A stretch of DNA of 5,548 nucleotides from Accumulibacter sp. (lineage in GTDB: Bacteria; Pseudomonadota; Gammaproteobacteria; Burkholderiales; Rhodocyclaceae), in the NCBI GenBank assembly GCA_003538495.1, contig DPSD01000291.1, positions 1 to 5,548 on the forward strand, written 5' to 3'. Made by a program: the position numbers and the translations under genes. Under the pieces are notes generated by a model. The model made no database searches, had not been told where the DNA came from, and saw only the letters and a program-made list of their open reading frames with translations. The stretch's first letter is position 1. Each line of letters opens with the position of its first letter. Of the stretch, positions 1 to 5,383 are shown one piece after another.

Positions 1-1950
1 CTGTAGCTGCGCGGTCTGGCTTTGCAGCTGCGCGGTGCGCTCCTGATCCTGGGTCTTCGTTCTCGTCTGAAGATTAGCCGTGCTCCCCTGCAAGGTGCCG
101 TTCCGATAGCGCAGGGTAGACGTTTGTCTCTGGAGCTGGGTCAGCGTCGAAACCTGTTGTTGAGTGAAGGTGCTGATCTCGAGTTGCGAGGTTTGGCTCT
201 GCCACTGCGCTTCCTGGCTCTGGAGCTGCGACGTCCGCGTCTGCTGCTGCGTGAAGGTGCTGATCTCGACCAGCGCCGCCTGGCTCTGGAGCTGCTCGGT
301 CTTGGTCTGCGCCTGGGTGGCCGTGGTGGGCGTTTCGATCTTGGTGATCTGCTTCGTCGTCTTGATGTCCTGCGGGCCGCCGGCATCGAGTTGCGGGCGA
401 ACCTCGAGGCCCGGGCCGTCCTGGTCGCCGACGGCGGTGACTCCGTTCCACTGAAAACCGGCGCCCTCGTTCCAGTAGCCGTCGGTCGACAGGATGGTGA
501 CGTTCTGCTGGCAGTAATGCTGCACCGGGTCGACGACCGCAACGCCGTTGAACGTCAGCTCGTTGAGCCGGCCAGCGTACAGGCGCCCGGCGTTCGACAG
601 GGCGACGCGCAGCGGCGTCAGCGCGCCCGTTTTGGGGTAGGCGGTAAACAGCTTGTCGTACCAGGCCTTCTTCTGGGCGGCGTTGAACGAGTCGATATTC
701 TGGAAGTCGGTCGTCGTATTGTTGTTGATGGTCATGTAGCCGACGCGGAAGCTGCCGTTGATCGGCTCGAAGGACAGGCTGGTGGCGGTCTTCATGGCCT
801 GCATGCGGGTCCGGTAGTACGCCCACCAGTTGGCGTAGTTGGTCATTTCCTCGGTATACGTGCACTCACTGGCGGCACAGTCGCTGCGCGTGACTGCCTT
901 GGGGTAGGCGGTGGTGGTCGAGGTGATCACGGTCAGCAGGTTTTCGCCCGGTGCGAGGTTGCTTGCCGGGCGGGCAAAAGCACTTGGCGTCGCGGCCATC
1001 GACCCGCTCTGGGTCATCACCGGCGCCGATGTCGTGACGCCCGGCGCGGTGATGGTGATCGTGTAGTTGGACCCGGCGACCGCGGCGACCGCGTTGTAGC
1101 CGACGATCGTGCAGTTGCCGGCCAGCCCGTAGGTGCAGGCATTGATGCCCGCCTCGATGGCGCCGGCCAGCGTCGCCGGCGAGGTGGTCGCCGCGATCGC
1201 CACTGACAGGATCTCCTTGGTGTCGACGGTGATGTTGCTGATCGACGTGCTGCTGCTGCCGCTGATGATGATCGTGCTGGTGCGTGGCGCCGGCATGCGC
1301 GGGAAATTGAAAGGAATGTTGGCGGGGGTGGCGGGCGCCGGCGGGCTGGGGTCGACCTCGGTCGCCTGGCAGGCGCCATCGGCAGGCACGGCGGCGACCG
1401 CGTCGGCCGCGGTCTTGCACCAGCGCAGGTAGGCGGGCACCGGATAATCAACGCTGGCGGCGCTGGCGGCGACGCAGGTCTTCATGCTTTGGTTGGTGCA
1501 GTATTCGCCGGGGACGGTGGTGAAGTAATAGGCGTTGCCGTTCAGGTTGCTGGCGCTGGCGCTCTGCACGCCGTAGCCGTCGTCCTTGACCGCGGTCCAG
1601 GGGGTGATCTGGCTGGGGTAGGTGGTGGTGTCGGGCGCGCCGCTGACGTCGAAATACTTGGGTGGCGTGTAGGTGACCGCCGGGTTGTAGGCGAGGCCGT
1701 TGAAGCGCGGGTTGTGGGTCTGATTGATCTGCGTGCTGAGCCCGGCCCAGTCCGGCAGGTAATCCCAGTTCATGCTTCCCGAGTCATCGAGCACGAACAG
1801 GATGTTTGGCGATATCTCGACCGACGAGGCGCCGGAGAGCGGCGAGCCGGCCAGTTGCGTCGGTGCAGCCTGCACGCCGGTTCCGACGAGGAGCAGGGCG
1901 ATCAGCGTGGTCAGTGTGCTCAGGCTGGGCATCGGTTGGTTGGTCTTCAT
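1..1950 (-). CDS. pilY1: PilY1-type pilus tip protein, N-terminal part (3' end outside window)
   Basis: The frame is open from ATG 1950 to base 1 with no stop: 650 codons of a protein that usually exceeds 1000 residues. Residues 1-28 form a signal peptide (hydrophobic core about 13-24, likely cleavage after VQA). NILFVLDDSGSMNW (49-62) carries a MIDAS-type DxSxS motif (D55, S57, S59) and ILSTDGYWN (486-494) the later TDG strand, so 49-494 is a von Willebrand A-like domain. PilY1-typical segments are NPRFNGLAYNP (80-90) and NYANWWAYYRTRM (371-383). A Ser/Thr-rich module at about 226-304 interrupts the domain, and a Gln/Thr-rich repeat tract begins near 528. PilY1 is known to sit at the pilus tip with the minor pilins and to promote pilus assembly, adhesion or surface sensing. 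The calcium-binding C-terminal propeller is not in the window. A GAGGAG site 6 bp upstream supports this start; Met7 is a less likely alternative. Confidence 0.93.
   Translation of the reverse strand, partial: MKTNQPMPSLSTLTTLIALLLVGTGVQAAPTQLAGSPLSGASSVEISPNILFVLDDSGSMNWDYLPDWAGLSTQINQTHNPRFNGLAYNPAVTYTPPKYFDVSGAPDTTTYPSQITPWTAVKDDGYGVQSASASNLNGNAYYFTTVPGEYCTNQSMKTCVAASAASVDYPVPAYLRWCKTAADAVAAVPADGACQATEVDPSPPAPATPANIPFNFPRMPAPRTSTIIISGSSSTSISNITVDTKEILSVAIAATTSPATLAGAIEAGINACTYGLAGNCTIVGYNAVAAVAGSNYTITITAPGVTTSAPVMTQSGSMAATPSAFARPASNLAPGENLLTVITSTTTAYPKAVTRSDCAASECTYTEEMTNYANWWAYYRTRMQAMKTATSLSFEPINGSFRVGYMTINNNTTTDFQNIDSFNAAQKKAWYDKLFTAYPKTGALTPLRVALSNAGRLYAGRLNELTFNGVAVVDPVQHYCQQNVTILSTDGYWNEGAGFQWNGVTAVGDQDGPGLEVRPQLDAGGPQDIKTTKQITKIETPTTATQAQTKTEQLQSQAALVEISTFTQQQTRTSQLQSQEAQWQSQTSQLEISTFTQQQVSTLTQLQRQTSTLRYRNGTLQGSTANLQTRTKTQDQERTAQLQSQTAQLQ
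5..294 (-). repeat. Imperfect Gln/Thr-rich repeats inside pilY1
   Basis: Short near-exact repeats lie in the pilY1 reading frame. GTGAAGGTGCTGATCTCGA (plus strand) occurs at 164-182 and 251-269, an 87-bp spacing, and encodes EISTFTQQQ twice. CCTGGCTCTGGAGCTG occurs at 213-228 and 279-294, a 66-bp spacing (LQSQ). AGCTGCGCGGT occurs at 5-15 and 26-36, a 21-bp spacing, giving TAQLQSQ then TAQLQ. All spacings are multiples of three, so the repeats preserve the frame and are a protein feature. The array may continue beyond base 1. Confidence 0.8.
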
Positions 1951-1956
1951 AGCGAG

Positions 1957-1962
1957 CTCCTC
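1957..1962 (-). promoter_or_regulatory. Ribosome binding site of pilY1
   Basis: The minus strand reads GAGGAG followed by CTCGCT and ATG (1950-1948), a Shine-Dalgarno match at 6 bp spacing. It fixes the start 6 codons upstream of the next in-frame Met. It also shows that pilY1, separated from pilX by 30 bp, has its own initiation signal and need not rely on coupling. Confidence 0.75.
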
Positions 1963-1980
1963 GTCGAATCCTCTGTGGGC

Positions 1981-2601
1981 CTATAGCGCAATGATCGTCT
2001 GGATGTAGGCGACGGTATTGCGTGGCCCGGCAATGCGCGTGGTGATCCGGTAATACACCTGATTGTTGGTCAGCGGCGCGATGCCCCCAGCGCCGAAGCT
2101 GCCGCCGGAGTTGATCCCGGCTGGCTGTTTGGCGCAGTTGGCCAGGTGCGGCGCGCCGGCCGTCTGGCACAGTCGGTGAATGACGTAGGACACGGTGTTG
2201 CCGGCGGCGTCGGTGGCGCCGGTCACTGCCTGCGCGGCCAGTGTGGCGTTCCAGAAAGCGTCCCAGGACTGGTTGCCGACGGGATCGTCGCGCAGGGCAC
2301 GGTAGCCATTGGCGGTGTTGTCGGCGTGCAAGGAAGTGTTGCCCACCGTGTTATTGGGCTGCAGCCAGCCGGCGATGGCGACTTCCGTACTTCGTTCGCC
2401 GGCCTGCACGGCGGACTGATGAAACGACAGGTTGCCAGCGACCAGGTTGGCGGTGTCGACCGAGCGCATCAGCGCGACACCCGCCAGGGTGAGCGCCACC
2501 AGAATGATCAGTGCGACGAGCAGGACGACGCCGCGCTGGTGGCGGGCGGGCCTGTGGTCGGCACACGGCCGGGGCCGGAAGGGAGTTTGCCTTAGGTACA
2601 T
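1981..2601 (-). CDS. pilX: PilX family minor pilin
   Basis: This 206-residue protein has a 24-residue basic leader ending QRG, then a hydrophobic helix starting VVLLVALIILVALTLAGVA and continuing to SFHQSAVQAGE, the usual PilX N-terminal pattern. Prepilin peptidase would cut after G24. The +5 position is Val29 rather than the Glu of ordinary pilins, which also holds in GspK-like pseudopilins and, as I recall, PilX proteins. PilX is known to join the minor-pilin priming complex that carries PilY1. The start ATG lies inside the last codons of pilW (10-bp overlap, ATGTACCTAA) with no clear Shine-Dalgarno, suggesting translational coupling. The globular part has two cysteines near its centre (RLCQTAG, LANCAKQ) and ends TRIAGPRNTVAYIQTIIAL. 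The first Met is used because no better start precedes the helix. Confidence 0.88.
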   Translation of the reverse strand: MYLRQTPFRPRPCADHRPARHQRGVVLLVALIILVALTLAGVALMRSVDTANLVAGNLSFHQSAVQAGERSTEVAIAGWLQPNNTVGNTSLHADNTANGYRALRDDPVGNQSWDAFWNATLAAQAVTGATDAAGNTVSYVIHRLCQTAGAPHLANCAKQPAGINSGGSFGAGGIAPLTNNQVYYRITTRIAGPRNTVAYIQTIIAL

Positions 2602-3665
2602 GCCGACATCCAGGGCAGGTTGCGAAGTGGTACGACGGTTTCAAAAACCTTGTAGCGGTAGTTCTGCCAGTTGGCTCGCGCGCTGAGATCGATGTTTGTC
2701 GCTGCGCTGCCGCTGCCGGCCCAGGTCGGTGCGGCCGCGGTAATCTGGTCGCGATCGACCTGGCTGTTGCGGGCAACGATGGCGATGCGCAGCGCTGTGG
2801 TTCTCGCCCACAAGCAGGCTAGGGTGGCCTGGCTGGCATTGACCGGAGTGGTCTTGTCCCAGCTGTCTACGCCGCTCACCGCTGTCGAGGCGTGCCCGTA
2901 CTCGGCTCGCAAGCTGACGATGTTGTTGGCGATCGGCACCCAGTTGGCGCTGCACGTACCAGCAACGGTGCAGGCGGCGCCGCAATCGGCCAGCCGGTAG
3001 TCGCAGACGGTCAGGTTGCCGGCGCGGATCGCGTAGGCGAGGATTCTCGGGTTGCCTCCGAGGTTGAACAGGGTGCCGCCGTCGACGGCGCCACTCGATG
3101 CCACGGTGACATTGGGCGCCGCGACGGCGGTGACCGGAGCCAGCGTCAGGGCGCAACCGTTGAGTGGCGCGGACGGTGCCGCGATGACCCACTGATTGAC
3201 GAGGTAATTGTTGGCCGCCCCGACGGCGATCAACGAGCCATTGACGGCGGTGATCACGTCACCTTCCGGCGGTCCCTCGTTGTTGCCGAAGGTGACCAGC
3301 AGGGTATCGGTATTGGCGTCACCGGCCGGTACGTCGGCCGTCGGTGGGTTGACCAACACGGGGCCGAGCTGGGCCAGCGTGCGGCTTGCCGGGGCCGGCA
3401 GCGTCAGCGGGCAGCCCAGAACGCTCAGGGCGTTGAAGCCGTAGCCGCCCTGGCGGATGTCGCGCTGCAGCGCATACAGAGCCATCGCGCCATTGCTTTG
3501 GGCGTCGCCGGTGCCGGTCGTCGCCCGCCGCTGACCCTCGGCGGCGGAAAAGACCTGCATCATGACGATCAGGCCGATCATGCCGATGACCATCGCGACC
3601 ATGACTTCGACCAGCGTGAAGCCCTTCAGGCTGACCGGTGTGTTGGGCAATGAACTTGGTTCCAT
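2592..3665 (-). CDS. pilW: PilW family minor pilin
   Basis: This 357-residue prepilin has a 15-residue leader ending LKG, then FTLVEVMVAMVIGMIGLIVM: a class III cleavage site after G15 with Glu20 at +5. LQRDIRQGGYG (66-76) follows the helix in the way typical of PilW. The C-terminal part carries VARNSQVDRDQ and YRYKVFETVVPLRN (336-349), also typical, and the length is normal. The middle has a Cys-rich stretch, CDYRLADCGAACTVAGTC, with four closely spaced cysteines that could form disulfides in the periplasm. PilW is known to be part of the tip priming complex with FimU, PilV, PilX and PilY1. It starts 6 bp after the pilV stop without a visible Shine-Dalgarno, so coupling to pilV is likely. 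The family call is strong; the exact structural role is taken from P. aeruginosa work. Confidence 0.92.
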   Translation of the reverse strand: MEPSSLPNTPVSLKGFTLVEVMVAMVIGMIGLIVMMQVFSAAEGQRRATTGTGDAQSNGAMALYALQRDIRQGGYGFNALSVLGCPLTLPAPASRTLAQLGPVLVNPPTADVPAGDANTDTLLVTFGNNEGPPEGDVITAVNGSLIAVGAANNYLVNQWVIAAPSAPLNGCALTLAPVTAVAAPNVTVASSGAVDGGTLFNLGGNPRILAYAIRAGNLTVCDYRLADCGAACTVAGTCSANWVPIANNIVSLRAEYGHASTAVSGVDSWDKTTPVNASQATLACLWARTTALRIAIVARNSQVDRDQITAAAPTWAGSGSAATNIDLSARANWQNYRYKVFETVVPLRNLPWMSACT

Positions 3666-3671
3666 GGCGCT

Positions 3672-4148
3672 CTAGGGGTTTCGGACGACTTGTGAGACGA
3701 CTATGTGCCGGTGCCCAGGCTCAGCCGGTGGCATTTCCGGGGTGCGCCAGAAGAGGGTGATCACGACTTGCCCGGCGGTTGCGCCGGCAGTGTCGTCGAC
3801 GGTGACTGTCGGCAAGGTGGAGGTCACGCCACTCGACGCCGCCACCACTCCGGGGAGACCTTCGGTGCCCGAGACATCGGCAAGCCATGCATTGTAGGCG
3901 CCGCCGCCGGTCTCGAAGTCGGTCTTGAGGCTGGCCAGGTTGCCGCCGCTGACCCACATCTGCCCGATCAGCCGGTTGGCCAGCAGCGTCGCGTCGGTAC
4001 GATGCTTGGCGTCGCCGGTGAGTTTGATCGAGATCGCCTGCAAGGCGACCAGCGAGAGGATTCCCAGCGAGAACACCAGGATCGCGATCAGGGCCTCGAG
4101 CAGCATGATGCCCGCCTGTCGCTGGATTGGTTTGGGACAGTTGTTCAT
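3672..4148 (-). CDS. pilV: PilV family minor pilin
   Basis: This 158-residue prepilin has a 13-residue leader ending RQAG, then IMLLEALIAILVFSLGILSL, giving cleavage after G13 and Glu18 at +5. The IMLLEALIAILVFSLGILSLV type of helix, followed by ALQA and a run of charged residues (KHRTDATLLANRLIGQMW), is characteristic of PilV. The protein ends with a beta strand VVITLFWRTPE and SQVVRNP, and the length is normal. ATG 4148 is preferred over an in-frame ATG at 4154 because an AGG lies 7 bp upstream and the start then shares one base with the fimT stop (TGATG), a common stop-start arrangement. The frame stays open upstream to 4445, but that part lies opposite fimT codons and has no pilin character. 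PilV bridges FimU and PilW in the known tip complex. Confidence 0.92.
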   Translation of the reverse strand: MNNCPKPIQRQAGIMLLEALIAILVFSLGILSLVALQAISIKLTGDAKHRTDATLLANRLIGQMWVSGGNLASLKTDFETGGGAYNAWLADVSGTEGLPGVVAASSGVTSTLPTVTVDDTAGATAGQVVITLFWRTPEMPPAEPGHRHIVVSQVVRNP

Positions 4149-4729
4149 CAGCATGCCTGCGCATCGCCAGCGGGCAAGGCGGGATCGCACATGCGAATCT
4201 GGCCGCCGATCGAAACCACGATCCGCAGGCAACGAACCTTTCCTCCGGAGGCCATGCAGGTCCCGCCGGTGCTGCTCGCAATATCGATCGCAATGTCGCC
4301 GCCCGGCAAAGGCGTCAGGCGTCCGAGGCTGTTGAAGACAAACGCCGGCTGTCCCGCAGCCACCGTTGTCGCGGCCGATCCTTCGGTGCCGCTGCGGGTC
4401 TGGATGATCCGTGGGGCGACGGTGTCGGAAGGCGGGGTTGCGCATTGGCCAGCGGGATCATCGAGGCTGACCACCCAGTTGGGACCTGCGTTGTCCAGCG
4501 CGCAGCTGTCGTCGAGCGTCGTCATCAGGCCAAGGCCCACCGTCGTATTGCGCCGCACCGCTTCGGCCCGCGCCAGTTGCAGGCCGTTCAGGACCGATTC
4601 GGCCGCGGTGCGCACCCTGGCGTTGCGCAGCCAGTCGCTGAATGCGGGTATGCCGATGCTCATCAGCACGCCGAGGATAAGCATGCCGACGATCAGTTCG
4701 ATCAGGCTGAAGCCGAGCATTGATTTCAA
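4148..4729 (-). CDS. fimT: FimT/FimU (GspH-class) minor pilin
   Basis: This is a 193-residue GspH/FimT-class minor pilin. The leader MKSMLG is followed by [20 protein letters not shown], with cleavage after G6 and Glu11 at +5. Next come [19 protein letters not shown] and [15 protein letters not shown] (48-61), the family signature. Six cysteines (76, 96, 158, 167, 181, 193) could form disulfides; the last is the C-terminal residue. Near the end [10 protein letters not shown] (174-183) occupies the place of the GRxR DNA-binding motif of transformation-type FimT, but the first Arg is Gln177. The start is TTG 4729: a strong GGAGGT lies 5 bp upstream, while ATG 4720 would leave only a two-residue leader before the Gly and a distant Shine-Dalgarno. 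By position (before pilV) it may act as FimU, the first link of the tip complex; fimT versus fimU cannot be settled here. Confidence 0.88.
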   Translation of the reverse strand: MKSMLGFSLIELIVGMLILGVLMSIGIPAFSDWLRNARVRTAAESVLNGLQLARAEAVRRNTTVGLGLMTTLDDSCALDNAGPNWVVSLDDPAGQCATPPSDTVAPRIIQTRSGTEGSAATTVAAGQPAFVFNSLGRLTPLPGGDIAIDIASSTGGTCMASGGKVRCLRIVVSIGGQIRMCDPALPAGDAQAC

Positions 4730-5178
4730 CAGCCACCTCCCTTGCTGGTCACCCAGCAGGCTACGGGCGCCGTTCCCCAGCCGCTCTGGACCGCCGTGGT
4801 TGCCTTGACGTTGGCCTGGGTGACGGTATAGGTGAAGCCGGCCATCGAACTCTTGCCGGTGGCGGTCAGGGTGTAGGTGGTGGCGGTCAGCGTCGGGCAG
4901 CTGAAGTCGAAGTACTGGCTGGTGGTGGTGTCGTTGTCGCAGGCTGGCGAACTGATGGCCGGGTTGCCGCCGCCGGCGGCCTGATAATACAAGTGGTTAT
5001 CCTGAAAGAACTGCTCCATGCGGACCCGCTTCTCGGAAAGTCCCGCGGTCGCCTGGGTGATGCGCGAGCGGATCAGGTAGCTCGAATAGTTGGGAACGGC
5101 GATCGCCGTCAGGATGCCGATGATGATCACCACCATCATGATTTCGATCAGGGTGAAGCCACTCTGGTATTTTTTCAC
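4726..5178 (-). CDS. pilE: PilE-like type IVa (minor) pilin
   Basis: First gene of the operon. From GTG 5178 it encodes 150 residues: leader MKKYQSG, then [20 protein letters not shown], with cleavage after G7 and Glu12 at +5. [21 protein letters not shown] and [15 protein letters not shown] follow, as in PilE-type pilins of minor-pilin clusters. Cysteines 80 and 94, and 141 and 150, suggest two disulfide loops; the protein ends [11 protein letters not shown]. The known P. aeruginosa order places pilE last, while here the PilE-like gene leads. Whether it is a minor pilin or a major subunit cannot be told from sequence; the setting favours a minor one. The GTG start is chosen for the normal leader length and a GAGG 12 bp upstream. 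ATG 5205 (nine codons earlier, leader [10 protein letters not shown]...) is possible but has no visible Shine-Dalgarno. Confidence 0.88.
   Translation of the reverse strand: MKKYQSGFTLIEIMMVVIIIGILTAIAVPNYSSYLIRSRITQATAGLSEKRVRMEQFFQDNHLYYQAAGGGNPAISSPACDNDTTTSQYFDFSCPTLTATTYTLTATGKSSMAGFTYTVTQANVKATTAVQSGWGTAPVACWVTSKGGGC
4735..4740 (-). promoter_or_regulatory. Strong ribosome binding site deciding the fimT TTG start
   Basis: The minus strand reads AAGGGAGGTGGCTG then TTGAAATCAATG. GGAGGT is 5 bp before TTG (4729-4727) and 14 bp before ATG (4720-4718), so the Shine-Dalgarno picks the rare TTG. The site lies within the last codons of the pilin gene, which encode its GGG-Cys C-terminus. Confidence 0.75.
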
Positions 5179-5190
5179 GGCGCTACTTTT

Positions 5191-5194
5191 CCTC
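5191..5194 (-). promoter_or_regulatory. Probable ribosome binding site of the pilin gene
   Basis: The minus strand has CTTGAGG with GAGG at 5194-5191, 12 bp before GTG 5178. The spacing is on the long side. If the true start is ATG 5205, this sequence is coding instead. Confidence 0.4.
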
Positions 5195-5240
5195 AAGGGC
5201 GGCATCGGTGGTCGGACAGCGCGCAATGGCGACTGATGCA

Positions 5241-5268
5241 ATCATAGTCGCGGGTCGCGCTGGCGCAA
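5241..5268 (-). promoter_or_regulatory. Sigma70-like promoter of the minor-pilin operon
   Basis: The minus strand reads TTGCGC (5268-5263), a 16-bp spacer and TATGAT (5246-5241). TATGAT differs from the TATAAT consensus by one base; TTGCGC matches TTGACA at the first three positions and the penultimate C. Transcription would begin near 5234, giving a leader of about 56 nt before GTG 5178. No sigma54 -24/-12 element (GG...GC pair in the TGGCAC-N5-TTGC form) was seen. This is the only good promoter candidate upstream of the six genes. Confidence 0.55.
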
Positions 5269-5283
5269 TTCCCGGGCGACATA

Positions 5284-5298
5284 CGGCGCCTGGCGCCG
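5284..5298. repeat. Perfect 15-bp palindrome in the divergent spacer
   Basis: CGGCGCC-T-GGCGCCG has seven-base arms around one central base. It lies 15 bp upstream of the -35 of the pilin promoter and about 85 bp before the divergent start at 5384. A regulator operator is one reading; with a single-base centre it is not a good terminator hairpin, and in GC-rich DNA it could arise by chance. Confidence 0.45.
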
Positions 5299-5331
5299 GA
5301 CGAGTGGCGCGGCAGGGGCTGCTCGCGACGG

Positions 5332-5337
5332 TAGAAT
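5332..5337 (+). promoter_or_regulatory. Possible -10 element for the rightward gene
   Basis: TAGAAT matches the sigma70 -10 consensus at five of six positions and lies 46 bp before GTG 5384. No recognisable -35 is found 16-18 bp upstream, so the call is weak. Confidence 0.3.
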
Positions 5338-5383
5338 CCAGCTTCCGCCGGCTTCGGCAGCCCCATTGCAGGCCGTAGATCTC

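Noticed and set aside
5..294. Spaced repeats suggestive of a CRISPR array or tandem regulatory sites
   Set aside because: The repeats are short, spaced unequally (21, 66 and 87 bp), always in multiples of three and in the pilY1 frame, so they are protein-coding repeats.
22..1206. A 394-codon open frame on the plus strand
   Set aside because: It lies opposite pilY1 and its Leu/Arg-rich translation is the complement of Gln- and Ala-rich codons. It has no domain pattern, while the minus frame gives a signal peptide, vWA motifs and PilY1 signatures.
866..1451. Two minus-strand frames (184 and 144 codons) within pilY1
   Set aside because: They are out-of-frame translations rich in His, Arg and Gln or Arg and Pro. 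The continuous PilY1 frame covers the same DNA.
4149..4445. N-terminal extension of pilV to 4445
   Set aside because: The extension overlaps fimT entirely, is Arg/Asp-rich and would bury the prepilin leader over 100 residues inside the protein, where prepilin peptidase could not act normally.
3705..4808. A 367-codon open frame on the plus strand
   Set aside because: It runs opposite three genuine pilin genes (pilV, fimT and the end of the PilE-like gene), crosses their boundaries and shows no recognisable motif; it is a GC-rich antisense shadow.
5284..5298. Intrinsic terminator at the palindrome
   Set aside because: The centre is one base and no T-run follows on either strand; both flanking genes start, not end, at this spacer.
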